Notes: generated by a model not told the origin, from the sequence alone. Positions 7,565 to 16,073 are shown, counted from the first letter of the stretch. The stretch is DNA of 48,221 nucleotides from Dorea sp. 5-2 (GCF_000403455.2 NZ_KE159716.1:162241-210461); one strand, 5' to 3'. Made by a program: numbers and translations.

Positions 7565-8005
7565 TCAATGCTTTTTTTCGTACGCAATGAACGCGTCTAC
7601 TTTTGGCTGTGAAGAGCATCCCGGGACGAATTCATTTGTTAAAAAAGCGTCGATCAATTCTTCGCGCAGCTTATTTCCTGTAGTGAAAGCGCCCAGACAT
7701 GCGATATTCGCATCATTGCTCAGACGAGCTCTCTTTGCGGAATATACATCTGAGAGCAGGGCGGCATATGCGCCTTTGACCTTGTTGGCGGCAAGGGATA
7801 CGCCGATGCCGGTTCCGCACAGCAGGATCCCGCGGTCATATTCTTTGGCGCCGACTGCTTCTGCGACTGCGATCGCCGTATTCGCGTAGATGGGATCCTC
7901 GCTTCCGAAATCTTTGATCTCACCGTATCCTTTGGACTCCATAAATGCAATAAGCTGTTCTTTGGCTTCCTGGGCATTCGGGTCACAACCGATAGCTATC
8001 TTCAT
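7565..8005 (-). CDS. RpiB/LacAB-family sugar-phosphate isomerase
   Basis: A 146-residue isomerase of the ribose-5-phosphate isomerase B / galactose-6-phosphate isomerase family. Visible are MKIAIGCDPNAQEAK at the start, the LLCGTGIGVSLAANK loop with the catalytic cysteine, and RLSNDANIACLG. The family interconverts aldose and ketose phosphates of four to six carbons; relatives in tetritol pathways isomerise D-erythrulose 4-phosphate to D-erythrose 4-phosphate, which fits the neighbouring dehydrogenase and kinase. I chose the start at 8005 because AGGAGG is about 8 bases before it; the ATG at 8023 would place that site inside the gene. It is transcribed opposite to its neighbours from its own promoter. 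Confidence 0.88.
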   Translation of the reverse strand: MKIAIGCDPNAQEAKEQLIAFMESKGYGEIKDFGSEDPIYANTAIAVAEAVGAKEYDRGILLCGTGIGVSLAANKVKGAYAALLSDVYSAKRARLSNDANIACLGAFTTGNKLREELIDAFLTNEFVPGCSSQPKVDAFIAYEKKH

Positions 8006-8054
8006 AATCATATCCTCCTTCATCTGATCGCTCCGATCAATATTCTATATCCAT

Positions 8055-8084
8055 ATCATATAAGAGAATATGGTTGAAAGTCAA
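8055..8084 (-). promoter_or_regulatory. promoter of the isomerase gene
   Basis: On the minus strand TTGACT (complement of 8079-8084), an 18-base spacer and TATGAT (complement of 8055-8060) precede the isomerase start by about 50 bases. The -35 lies inside the inner end of a 15-bp inverted repeat (8079-8119), suggesting repressor control. Confidence 0.6.
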
Positions 8085-8119
8085 GACTTTTGTCATGCAT
8101 TCGTACAAAAGTCTTGACT
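8079..8119. repeat. 15-bp perfect inverted repeat overlapping a -35 box
   Basis: AGTCAAGACTTTTGT (8079-8093) and its exact complement ACAAAAGTCTTGACT (8105-8119) are separated by 11 bases. It begins right at the stop codon of the upstream membrane-protein gene and covers the -35 of the isomerase promoter. It lacks a T-tract, so an operator, or a hairpin at the 3' end of the yesL-like transcript, is more likely than a standard terminator. The outer TTGACTCAT resembles the sequence at 3113-3121 in the DeoR operator. Confidence 0.6.
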
Positions 8120-8730
8120 CATATGTTTTTTTGATATTTCAAGAATACTTTTCCGAAGAGATTCATATTCGCATACGCGACCAGTGATTGTCCAAAGAGG
8201 ATGACAAGCCCTCTGGCGAGCAGATAACGTACCAACAGGAATCCTGCGCCCGCATAGAAGGCGGCGGCAATAAGGGTGATCGGCGCATACATGAATGTGA
8301 AGACGAATGCGTTGAACAGGATCTCGCGCAGATTGCCTTTAAAACTCACCATGACCGGATATACCCAGAGCATAGTCAGGACCAGCGTCAGGAAGGCAAG
8401 GGCGGCGACGGATACCAAGATACTTTTCCCGGGAACGGCGGCATCGGTCAGGATATAGTAAGCAAGACAGAAGGCGGCGGTCAGGGCTGACAGGATCAGC
8501 CAGATGACAGACGCCTTTTTCCAATATAGCTTTATGCCGGTGCGGAAATTCCGGAATACGGCGGTGTCGCCGTCCATGAGCTGCCGGATGCAGTAGTACT
8601 GTGCGGCTGTGGACGCGCCGGCTGTTATGAGCGGGATGCAGCAGATCAGCCATATCAGGTTCAGGATCGTCAGGCGGCTAAGCAGTAAGGCGGATCGCAT
8701 AAATCCGCTGTTATAATCGAAAAATTTCAT
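8119..8730 (-). CDS. YesL-like (DUF624) membrane protein
   Basis: A 203-residue integral membrane protein of the YesL/DUF624 type, recognised from the start FFDYNSGFMRSALLLSRLTI and the following LNLIWLICCIPLITAGAS segment. About five hydrophobic segments are visible. Members are commonly encoded beside carbohydrate ABC transporters of Gram-positive bacteria; their molecular role is not established. The start has AAGGAGGA upstream. It reads towards the isomerase gene in the same direction and is divergent from the ABC transporter operon. Confidence 0.75.
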   Translation of the reverse strand: MKFFDYNSGFMRSALLLSRLTILNLIWLICCIPLITAGASTAAQYYCIRQLMDGDTAVFRNFRTGIKLYWKKASVIWLILSALTAAFCLAYYILTDAAVPGKSILVSVAALAFLTLVLTMLWVYPVMVSFKGNLREILFNAFVFTFMYAPITLIAAAFYAGAGFLLVRYLLARGLVILFGQSLVAYANMNLFGKVFLKYQKNI

Positions 8731-8881
8731 AGATGATTCCTCCTTCCGGACGACAGACAGAGTCGTGCCATGTCTGTCCCATGCTATCCATCATACACTA
8801 TAAGCCTTCGCTTATCAAGAGACATTGGATATGCTTTGAAATGATTGTTAAAGATAAAACAAACAAAATCAGTCTGATTTC

Positions 8882-8909
8882 AACCCACATTTTAGTGCAA
8901 AAACCACAT
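8882..8909 (+). promoter_or_regulatory. candidate regulator boxes upstream of the transporter promoter
   Basis: AACCCACAT (8882-8890) and AAACCACAT (8901-8909) are direct repeats 19 bases apart. The second, with the preceding A, is identical to the AAAACCACAT half-site of the DeoR operator at 3094-3103. They lie 37-64 bases upstream of the -35 of the sugar-transporter promoter. Shared control by the DeoR regulator is inferred. Confidence 0.5.
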
Positions 8910-8945
8910 GAAAACACTGTAAAAATCGGAAAAATGTAAAAAGAC

Positions 8946-8974
8946 TTGACAAAAATAATGAGCGGCTCTATAAT
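8946..8974 (+). promoter_or_regulatory. consensus promoter of the sugar ABC transporter operon
   Basis: TTGACA (8946-8951), a 17-base spacer and TATAAT (8969-8974): a perfect sigma-A-type promoter 140 bases upstream of the binding-protein gene. This leaves a leader of about 130 bases that contains a strong hairpin. Confidence 0.85.
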
Positions 8975-9004
8975 AATCACAGATGAACGGCATGGGGCAG
9001 GATG

Positions 9005-9040
9005 ATTTCTTTCCGCCAATATTTATTGGCGGAAAGAAAT
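9005..9040 (+). promoter_or_regulatory. 16-bp perfect hairpin in the transporter 5' leader
   Basis: ATTTCTTTCCGCCAAT (9005-9020) and its exact complement (9025-9040) enclose a 4-base loop, about 25 bases downstream of the predicted transcription start. No T-tract follows, so it is not a normal terminator. It could be a DNA operator placed after the start site or an mRNA-stabilising 5' hairpin. Confidence 0.75.
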
Positions 9041-9114
9041 AAGGTTTCAGGCAGGTAAACTGAATACAGGAGCTTTGTGTACGAAGGCAAACCAGAAAAG
9101 GGAGGAAAGAAAGT

Positions 9115-10548
9115 ATGAAAAAAAGATTAGTAAGCGTGCTTCTCTGTACGGCGATGGTATCAACGATGCTGATCGGCTGCGGCGGAGGCGGCGGCAATGA
9201 AGGCGGAGGCGGAAGCGACGAACCGGCTGAGATGGGAAGCGCAGAAGATTTTGACTGGAAGAACTGCGACGGAACGACGATCAATGTAATGTTCAACGAG
9301 CACAACTATTCAAAGGCTGTTATCTCCAAGATTGATGAGTTCGAAGAGAAGACAGGTATCACCGTTGAATATTCATCTACACCGGAAGGTAACTATTTCG
9401 ATAAGCTGAATACCGCTCTTAGCAGCCGTTCCGGTACGCCGGACATCTTCATGACAGGCGCTTATCAGGTATGGGAATATGCATCGGCAGGCTATATGGA
9501 GCCGTTGGATGATTATATCAACAATCCGGCTAAGACGGCAGAAGATTACAACTTTGACGATTTTATTCCGGCTACCGTAGATTCCCTTCGCTGGGATCTG
9601 GTTCCCGGACATGCGGTGGGCGAAGGTTCCCAGTGGGCGCTGCCTATGGGATGGGAGCTTAATAACCTGGCTTATAACAAGAATGTATTTGCCGATAAGG
9701 AACTGACTGTTCCGACGACGACAGATGAGTTGTTAGAGACGGCAGAAGCTCTGAACGAGTTTAACGGATCTGGTTCTTATGGTGTTGCAGTGCGCGGTAC
9801 ACGTGACTGGGCTACCATTCATCCGGGATATATGTCATTGTTTGCAACATGGGGCGGACAGGACTTTGCGATCGAAGACGGCAAGCTGGTATGTAAGCTT
9901 GATTCCAAAGAAGCGATCGATATGACGGATTATTGGGTTAAGCTGATCAAGGCAGGCGGACCAAGCCAATGGTCCAACTATACATGGTATGAAGCAAGCT
10001 CTGACCTTGGCGCAGGAAAAGCAGCGATGCTGTTCGACGCTACAAGCGCCGGTTATTTCCAGAACTTTGAAGGAGCTTCCGATCAGTCCGGTAATATCGC
10101 ATGGTCTACCATTCCGCTTCCGGAAGGAAAGACAGAAGACGACATGAAGGCGAACGTTTGGATCTGGTCTATGGCTATGAACGCAGATTCCAAGAATAAG
10201 GATGCTGCATGGTTATTCTTACAGTACTTTACAAGTCCGGAATATATGCTGTATTCCGGTACGGAAGGTGCAAGCCCGGATACTCCGCGTCAGTCTGTAA
10301 TGGATAGCGCCGAGTACAAAGAGATTGTTGGTTCCGCAGAGAATTATCTTGAGTCTATCGATATCCTGTCAAAGAACGCTACGATTCAGTTTACACCGCA
10401 GCCATACTTCTTCGAGTGTACAACGAAATGGGCGGAAGTTCTTCAGGACCTGGTTCTTACAGATAAATACGAGTCTACGGAAGCGGCTATGAAGCAGCTT
10501 AAGAAAGATCTTGATGGAGTCGTAATGGATCTGGAAGTATCTGAATAA
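9115..10548 (+). CDS. sugar ABC transporter substrate-binding lipoprotein
   Basis: A 477-residue family 1 extracellular solute-binding protein. A lipoprotein signal is clear: MKKR, a hydrophobic core, then lipobox LIGC with the lipidated C22, followed by a glycine-rich linker. The mature part has the usual features of polyol/oligosaccharide binders: INVMFNEHNYSKAVI, PDIFMTGAYQVWEYASAGYM, the PMGWELNNLAYNKNVF hinge block and GKAAMLFDATSAGYFQNF. The protein is tethered to the outer face of the membrane and hands its ligand to the permeases encoded downstream. AGGAAAG-type ribosome site precedes the ATG. It is the first gene of the transporter operon. Confidence 0.93.
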   Translation: MKKRLVSVLLCTAMVSTMLIGCGGGGGNEGGGGSDEPAEMGSAEDFDWKNCDGTTINVMFNEHNYSKAVISKIDEFEEKTGITVEYSSTPEGNYFDKLNTALSSRSGTPDIFMTGAYQVWEYASAGYMEPLDDYINNPAKTAEDYNFDDFIPATVDSLRWDLVPGHAVGEGSQWALPMGWELNNLAYNKNVFADKELTVPTTTDELLETAEALNEFNGSGSYGVAVRGTRDWATIHPGYMSLFATWGGQDFAIEDGKLVCKLDSKEAIDMTDYWVKLIKAGGPSQWSNYTWYEASSDLGAGKAAMLFDATSAGYFQNFEGASDQSGNIAWSTIPLPEGKTEDDMKANVWIWSMAMNADSKNKDAAWLFLQYFTSPEYMLYSGTEGASPDTPRQSVMDSAEYKEIVGSAENYLESIDILSKNATIQFTPQPYFFECTTKWAEVLQDLVLTDKYESTEAAMKQLKKDLDGVVMDLEVSE

Positions 10549-10592
10549 GGATGATACGGCCCTGTAGAGATTAGATTTTAATGATACATAAT

Positions 10593-10676
10593 CGGACGAT
10601 AGTCCGCTTGCCCGTAAAGGGTGCGGTTATGTGGGTTAAAGGCAAGGAGGGGTTACCTGACCCTCCTTGATTTTTT
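10593..10676 (+). terminator. leaky terminator/attenuator between binding protein and permease genes
   Basis: Two hairpins lie in this 163-base gap: CGGAC-GATA-GTCCG (10593-10606), then AAGGAGGG (10644-10651) with CCCTCCTT (10661-10668) followed by GATTTTTT. The second is a plausible intrinsic terminator. Between a highly needed binding protein and its permeases, partial termination would give more binding protein than membrane complex. Confidence 0.65.
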
Positions 10677-10711
10677 GGATTTAGAAGAAAATCAGAATTG
10701 GAGGAAACATA

Positions 10712-11647
10712 ATGAAAGAGCAGAATAAGAACAGTACTGCCGTGAACGAACTGAATGTAGTGCCGTTTAAGACGAGAATGCGTCCGTACTTGATCGTAGC
10801 TCCTGCATTGCTTATCACGATCGGTATTATGATTCCGTTTATAATGTCGATCTATTATTCTTTGACGAGTTATTCCTTCAGATTGCCGAACTACAGTTTT
10901 GTAGGATTGAAGAACTGGATCGCGATCCTTTCATCCGGGGCATTCTGGAAGGCGGTTTGGGTGACGCTTCGTTATGCGTTCTTTAGTACGGCGTTTGAGA
11001 TGTTATTGGGAATGGGAGTTGCGATGCTCCTGAATAATCTGAATAATCGCTTTTCTAAGATCTTAAGAGTTGCGCTGATCTTCCCGCTGATGGTAGCGCC
11101 TATCACTGCGACGATCATCTGGCAGCTGATGCTGAATAACTCTGTAGGTATCGTAGAGAAATTCCTGAACATCTTTGGAGTGTATAACTTCCCGTGGGCG
11201 GCGGGCGCTTCTACCGCCATGATGACGGTAGTCATGATCGACGTATGGGTAAATACATCATTCTGTATGCTGCTTGTGCTGGCCGGCCTGCAGTCTCTGC
11301 CGAAGTCGCCGTTTGAGTCGGCTAAGATCGACGGAGGAAGCCCGTGGTTTAATTTCCGTAATCTGACTCTGCCTATGCTGAAACCAAGTTTGTACATAGC
11401 ATTGTTGTTCCGTCTGATGGCGGCGCTTCAAGAGTATGCGATCATCTTCGGACTTACAAAGGGAGGTCCCGGAGACACATTGATGAACTTGTCGCTGACT
11501 TCCTACCAGACAGGATTCCAGTTCCAGAAATTCGGATTCGCGTTGCCGTATATCCTGGTGCTGTGGGTATTTATCAACATGGTTGCGAAGCAGATCGTTA
11601 AGAGACAGCGTGCGGCTCAGAAGCAGGCGGCTGGTCTGGAAGAGTGA
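10712..11647 (+). CDS. sugar ABC transporter permease, MalF/UgpA type
   Basis: A 311-residue permease with six predicted membrane segments, beginning with YLIVAPALLITIGIMIPFIM. The cytoplasmic EAA loop that docks to the ATPase is SAKIDGGSPWFNFRNLTLPML (about residues 199-219; the family pattern EAAxxDGAxxxxxFxxIxLP). The GLTKGGPGDTLMNLSLTSY block near the C-terminus is typical of MalF/UgpA-type proteins. It should form the membrane channel together with the next gene product. Ribosome site TTGGAGGAAA lies directly upstream. Confidence 0.92.
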   Translation: MKEQNKNSTAVNELNVVPFKTRMRPYLIVAPALLITIGIMIPFIMSIYYSLTSYSFRLPNYSFVGLKNWIAILSSGAFWKAVWVTLRYAFFSTAFEMLLGMGVAMLLNNLNNRFSKILRVALIFPLMVAPITATIIWQLMLNNSVGIVEKFLNIFGVYNFPWAAGASTAMMTVVMIDVWVNTSFCMLLVLAGLQSLPKSPFESAKIDGGSPWFNFRNLTLPMLKPSLYIALLFRLMAALQEYAIIFGLTKGGPGDTLMNLSLTSYQTGFQFQKFGFALPYILVLWVFINMVAKQIVKRQRAAQKQAAGLEE

Positions 11648-11695
11648 TTTTCAATCAGTTTACTGTCAAAAAATAAGTCAGAAAGGATGTAAAGC

Positions 11696-12520
11696 ATGAA
11701 TTCAAATAAAAAACTATTGGGCGCGGTCGTCCAGAATCTGTTATTGGTTATATATGCGATATTTGCTTTGTTTCCATTAATATGGATGGTTATCCTTACC
11801 TTCAAGCCGGATACGCAGATGTATACGACGACGTTTGTATTCGATCCGACGTTGGATAACTACAAAGAAGTATTGTTTAACTCCGATTATATCAGCTACA
11901 TGATCGACAGTTTGATCGTATCGGGCGGCGCGGTTATCGTATCGGTGGTTGCAGGAGTGCCTGCGGCGTATGCGCTCGCCAGATATAATTTCCCGAAGAA
12001 GGAGGATATCGCATTCCAGATCCTTTCCTTTAAGTTTGCGCCTGAGATCCTTGTAGTATTGCCTTTGTTCATGATCTTCCAGAAATTGAGGATCTATGAT
12101 ACGCATTTTGGATTGATCTGGGTATATCAGCTGATCTCTATGCCGCTTTTGATCTGGGTTGTGAGGGGATATTTTGAAGATATATCCGTGGAGATCGAGC
12201 ATGCGGCGCAGGTTGACGGTTACACATGGTATCAGATCTTCTTCAAGATGTTGATCCCGCTTATTAAGCCGGGTCTTGTATCCTCAGCGCTCCTTGCATT
12301 TATCTTCGCATGGAACAGTTTCACGTTCCCGTTGATCCTGGCAGGTACGAATGTTCAGCCGATCACGGTCGCGATTACCAAGTTCCTTGGTACTGACAGC
12401 GCTCATTATGGACAGCTTGCGGTAGCGGCGACAGTATCTGCATTACCGGCTATTATATTTGCACTTTGTATTCAGAAACATCTGGTACGTGGTCTGAGTT
12501 TCGGTGCAGTGAAGGGATAG
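11696..12520 (+). CDS. sugar ABC transporter permease, MalG/UgpE type
   Basis: A 274-residue permease with about six membrane segments, starting LLVIYAIFALFPLIWMVIL, and the usual MalG opening TFKPDTQMY...NYKEVLF. The EAA loop is EHAAQVDGYTWYQIFFKMLI, followed by PLIKPG (residues about 167-192). It pairs with the upstream permease. It ends 10 bases before the first ATPase gene, and AGAAAGGATG gives the ribosome site for its own start. Confidence 0.92.
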   Translation: MNSNKKLLGAVVQNLLLVIYAIFALFPLIWMVILTFKPDTQMYTTTFVFDPTLDNYKEVLFNSDYISYMIDSLIVSGGAVIVSVVAGVPAAYALARYNFPKKEDIAFQILSFKFAPEILVVLPLFMIFQKLRIYDTHFGLIWVYQLISMPLLIWVVRGYFEDISVEIEHAAQVDGYTWYQIFFKMLIPLIKPGLVSSALLAFIFAWNSFTFPLILAGTNVQPITVAITKFLGTDSAHYGQLAVAATVSALPAIIFALCIQKHLVRGLSFGAVKG

Positions 12521-12530
12521 GTGTGAGAAT

Positions 12531-13682
12531 ATGTCAAGAATACAGTTGGAAAATGTTACGAAAAAATTTGGAAAAGTTACCGCACTTGACGGAATTACGC
12601 TGGATATAAAGGATAAAGAATTCTTCGTACTATTTGGGCCTGCAGGCGCCGGTAAGACTACGATCCTTAACTGTATCGCAGGTATTCAGATTCCGGAAGA
12701 AGGCGTTGTGAAATTCGACGGAGAGGTTATGAATCTTGTAGACGCGGCGCACAGAGACACGGCGATGGTATTCGAGAATTACGCGCTGTATCCGCAGATG
12801 ACGGTGTACGATAACATGGCGTCTCCATTAAGAAGTAATCTGTACAAGAAAGATGAAGAGTATATCAAGAATAAGATCCAGGAGATCGCCGAGATGATGA
12901 AGATGGATTATCTCCTGCAGCGTCTCCCAAGCCAGCTGTCCAACGGACAGAAGCAGCGTGTCGCCATGGGGCGGGCTCTGGTGCGTTCTCCCAGAGTATA
13001 CCTGATGGATGAGCCGCTTGCACATCTGGACGCAAAACTTCGCAACGCTATGCGTACGGAGCTGAAAGAGATCCAGGCAAACTTTGGTACGACCAGTATC
13101 TATGTTACACATGATTTCATGGAAGCCATGTCGTTAGGCGACAGGATCGCCATTGTAAACGAAGGGCACATTGTGCAGATCGGAACCGGAGATGAGATCT
13201 ATTATATGCCGTGCAATGAGTTTGTAGCCCAGCTGATGGGAGATCCGGAGATCAATATCATCGGAGGAACCCTGACTAAGACTGCGGGCGGCTATACATA
13301 TACGATGAATGCAGGCGGCAAGGCATACGAATTGCCGGCGGACGCAGATCTGTTCGCAAAGTTTGACGAGGCAAGCCTTGAGAAGATCGAGATGGGTATG
13401 AGGCCGCAGCATTTGAAATATTCTTTCGAACCGAAGGAAGGTTATCTTAAGTGCTCCGTATACAGTTATGAGAGTATTGGCAACAAATCGGTTATTGTTG
13501 CGGAGATGGGAGAATTGCAGCTTCGTATGATCGCGCCGAACGGGTTATCTGTAAAGATCGATCAGGATGTTTATGTTGATATGAAACTTGAGCATGCGAT
13601 GTTCTTTAATGCCGATACGAAAGAATATGTAGCCCGATACAACGAAGCTGAGATTAAATCTTTTGCGAAACGGGAGGATTAA
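12531..13682 (+). CDS. sugar ABC transporter ATPase 1, MalK/UgpC type
   Basis: A 383-residue ATPase. Walker A is GPAGAGKT (36-43), signature LSNGQ (136-140), Walker B VYLMDE (156-161), and the switch His is in VTHD. The C-terminal third (about 235-383) is a MalK-type regulatory/OB region. The Q-loop reads MVFENYALYP, so the usual Gln is Glu at residue 82. A second, different ATPase follows directly, so the importer probably uses a heterodimer, unlike MalK homodimers. Stop and next start are separated by 4 bases. Confidence 0.92.
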   Translation: MSRIQLENVTKKFGKVTALDGITLDIKDKEFFVLFGPAGAGKTTILNCIAGIQIPEEGVVKFDGEVMNLVDAAHRDTAMVFENYALYPQMTVYDNMASPLRSNLYKKDEEYIKNKIQEIAEMMKMDYLLQRLPSQLSNGQKQRVAMGRALVRSPRVYLMDEPLAHLDAKLRNAMRTELKEIQANFGTTSIYVTHDFMEAMSLGDRIAIVNEGHIVQIGTGDEIYYMPCNEFVAQLMGDPEINIIGGTLTKTAGGYTYTMNAGGKAYELPADADLFAKFDEASLEKIEMGMRPQHLKYSFEPKEGYLKCSVYSYESIGNKSVIVAEMGELQLRMIAPNGLSVKIDQDVYVDMKLEHAMFFNADTKEYVARYNEAEIKSFAKRED

Positions 13683-13686
13683 GAAT

Positions 13687-14802
13687 ATGGCAGGATTGAG
13701 AATAGAACATCTTTATAAACGGTATGAGAATTCCGGTAAGAAGAAATCCGTGCAGAACGACTATGCGGTAAAAGACTTGAATCTTGTGGCGGAACAGGGG
13801 GAGTTCATCGCCTTGCTAGGGCCTTCCGGATGTGGCAAGACGACGACGCTGCGTATGACGGCAGGCCTTGAGGATATCACGAAGGGCGAGATCTATATTG
13901 GGGACACCCTTGTGAACAACCTCCACCCGAAGGATAGGCATATCGGTCTGGCGTTCGAGGATTACGCCATGTATCCGCCGCTTACAGTATATGATAACAT
14001 TGCGTTTAACCTGAAGGCGAAGGGCGTAGATAAAGCAGAGATTGACAAGCGCGTCCGTGAGATCGCGCCCCTGATGCAGTGCGACGACCTGTTGGATAAG
14101 ATGCCGGTGAAGCTCTCAGGCGGACAGAAGCAGCGTGTGAATATCGCACGTGCGATCATCCGCCGTCCGGAACTGCTTCTGATGGATGAGCCGCTGTCTC
14201 ATCTGGACGGCAAGGCGCGTCAGGCAATGCGTACGGAGATCAAGCGTCTGATCAATGACATTAAGTGTACGACGGTCTATGTAACCCATGACCAGTTGGA
14301 AGCGATGTCGCTGGCAGATAAGATCGCGATCATTAACTTCGGCGTCCTTCAGCAGTATGGTACGCCGGCAGAGGTATACGACGATCCGGTCAATGAGTTT
14401 GTAGCATCCTTTATCGGCGAGCCGCCTATGAACATTCTGGAGACGGTGATCAGAGGCAAAGGGGATCACTTTGTATTTACATTCGAAGGAAGTAATCTTG
14501 AGATCGCAGTTCCGGATCGTTATGACCATGTCGTAAGCGACGGCTTCAAATGTAAGATGGGAGTCCGTCCGATGGACGTTCTGATCGGCGGAGAGGATTC
14601 TAAGGGTACGCCGGAAGAGGTCGCTACGTTCGAGAATCTTGGAGATGAGAGACGTATCGGTATTCATGTCGGAGAGACGCTGCTGATGCTGATCACGGAC
14701 GATGAGACGCGGTATAAACAAGGGGATATCATCAAGTTAGAGGTACGCGGAGAGAAGACGCATTTATTTGATCTTGAGAGCGGAGAACGTATCCGCGAGT
14801 AA
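13687..14802 (+). CDS. sugar ABC transporter ATPase 2, MalK/UgpC type
   Basis: A 371-residue ATPase. Walker A is GPSGCGKT (45-52), the signature LSGGQ is canonical, and Walker B is LLLMDE. The Q-loop reads LAFEDYAMYP, again Glu in place of Gln (residue 91). A MalK-type C-terminal domain follows. I chose the ATG at 13687 because GGGAGGA (13671-13677) is well spaced; an upstream TTG would overlap the previous gene. Only this subunit has the exact LSGGQ, the other LSNGQ, so the two composite ATP sites may not be equivalent. Confidence 0.92.
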   Translation: MAGLRIEHLYKRYENSGKKKSVQNDYAVKDLNLVAEQGEFIALLGPSGCGKTTTLRMTAGLEDITKGEIYIGDTLVNNLHPKDRHIGLAFEDYAMYPPLTVYDNIAFNLKAKGVDKAEIDKRVREIAPLMQCDDLLDKMPVKLSGGQKQRVNIARAIIRRPELLLMDEPLSHLDGKARQAMRTEIKRLINDIKCTTVYVTHDQLEAMSLADKIAIINFGVLQQYGTPAEVYDDPVNEFVASFIGEPPMNILETVIRGKGDHFVFTFEGSNLEIAVPDRYDHVVSDGFKCKMGVRPMDVLIGGEDSKGTPEEVATFENLGDERRIGIHVGETLLMLITDDETRYKQGDIIKLEVRGEKTHLFDLESGERIRE

Positions 14803-14944
14803 GTTAGGTTGGTATGTCAAAGAGAGGCGCGCGGCACGCTGCCTGACGGGAGGGGAACCGTATCAGCAGGCAGCGTGTATGAAAAGGTGCAGTATCGACA
14901 GAGCGTCGATCAATAAATACACAATATATAACAGGAGGTAATGT
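14803..14944 (+). promoter_or_regulatory. 142-base gap with an 11-bp hairpin
   Basis: CACGCTGCCTG (14835-14845) pairs with CAGGCAGCGTG (14867-14877), with no T-tract after it. It may protect or process the mRNA between transporter and enzyme genes. A strong AGGAGG (14933-14938) serves the next gene. No clear promoter was seen, so the enzyme genes are probably transcribed with the transporter. Confidence 0.45.
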
Positions 14945-16039
14945 ATGATGAGCAATTTGCCAGAGAAAATGAAAGCGATCGTAGCGTATGCGCCGGGAGA
15001 TTACAGGTTCGAGATGGTGGACACGCCGAGGGCAGGCAAAGGGGAGATGATCCTGAAGGTAGAGGCATGCGGTATCTGTGCAGGCGATACCAAAGCATTC
15101 GCAGGCGCGGCAAGCTTCTGGGGATTTGACGGACAGCCGAAGTATATCAAAGAGCCTATGATCCCAGGCCATGAATTCGTAGGAAAAGTTGTTGAGATAG
15201 GACCGGATGTAAAAGGCGACTGGAAGATCGGCGACAGGATCTGTCCGGAGCAGATCGTTCCTTGCGGCGAGTGTATGTTCTGTAAGACGGGACGTCACTG
15301 GATGTGTGAGAAGCATGATCTTTTTGGATTCCAGAATAATGTAAACGGCGGTATGGCTGAATACGTGAAGCTGACAAAGGAAGCGATCCCGTATCTGGTG
15401 CCTGCGGATATGCCGATCGAGAAGGCTGCGCTGATCGAGCCTTATGGATGTTCCTTCCATTGTGTAGACCGTGCGCAGATCAAGACGACGGACGTCGTGG
15501 TACAGTCCGGCGTCGGTACTCTCGGACTCGGAATGGTCGGAGCGATCAAACAGGCGAATCCAAAGTGCCTTATCGTATTAGATATGAACGACGCACGTCT
15601 TGAGAAAGCGAAAGAATTCGGCGCTGATATCGTGATGAATCCAGGAAAAGAGGATGTCGTGGCGAAGATCAAAGAGATGACCGGCGGTTATGGATGTGAT
15701 ATCTATATCGAGGCAAGCGGACATCCGTCAAGTGTTCAGCAGGGGCTTGACTGTATCCGTAAGATGGGGCGTTTCGTAGAGTTCTCCGTATTCGGCGCGC
15801 CGGTAACAGTTGACTGGAGTATCATCTCCGACAGAAAAGAATTAGACCTTCTGGGCGTACACTTAAGTCCGTTCTGCTATGATACGGTCATCGAGTGGAT
15901 CGGTAACGGCAAGCTGCCGACAGAGGGCGTCGTAACGCACAAGTTCCCGCTTGAGAAATGGGAAGAAGGATTCCATATTGCCAAGACAGGGGAAGGCGGA
16001 GCGCTTAAGGTTGTTCTCGTACCGGATATGGAAGCATAG
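14945..16039 (+). CDS. zinc-dependent polyol dehydrogenase, erythritol/L-threitol dehydrogenase-like
   Basis: A 364-residue medium-chain dehydrogenase. Catalytic zinc ligands are C45 (ACGICAGD), H76 and E77 (PGHEF); structural zinc cysteines are C107, C110, C113 and C121. The cofactor motif is GVGTLGLG, with D after VVLDMN-type strand favouring NAD. The N-terminal pattern (SNLPEKMKAIV, AGAASFWGFDGQP, CPEQIVPCGECMFCK, and VDWSIISDRKELDLLG) matches, from memory, the tetritol dehydrogenase EltD described in mycobacteria. Oxidation of a tetritol to erythrulose is therefore the leading guess. The next genes encode DhaK/DhaL-type kinase subunits that would phosphorylate such a small ketose. ATG at 14948 is an equally possible start. 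Confidence 0.8.
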   Translation: MMSNLPEKMKAIVAYAPGDYRFEMVDTPRAGKGEMILKVEACGICAGDTKAFAGAASFWGFDGQPKYIKEPMIPGHEFVGKVVEIGPDVKGDWKIGDRICPEQIVPCGECMFCKTGRHWMCEKHDLFGFQNNVNGGMAEYVKLTKEAIPYLVPADMPIEKAALIEPYGCSFHCVDRAQIKTTDVVVQSGVGTLGLGMVGAIKQANPKCLIVLDMNDARLEKAKEFGADIVMNPGKEDVVAKIKEMTGGYGCDIYIEASGHPSSVQQGLDCIRKMGRFVEFSVFGAPVTVDWSIISDRKELDLLGVHLSPFCYDTVIEWIGNGKLPTEGVVTHKFPLEKWEEGFHIAKTGEGGALKVVLVPDMEA

Positions 16040-16073
16040 TAGATATAACAAATCATCTTAGGAGGGTCAAGAT

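Noticed and set aside
8733..9305. Short open frames on both strands around the transporter promoter
   Set aside because: They cross a consensus promoter and a strong hairpin and have no family features.
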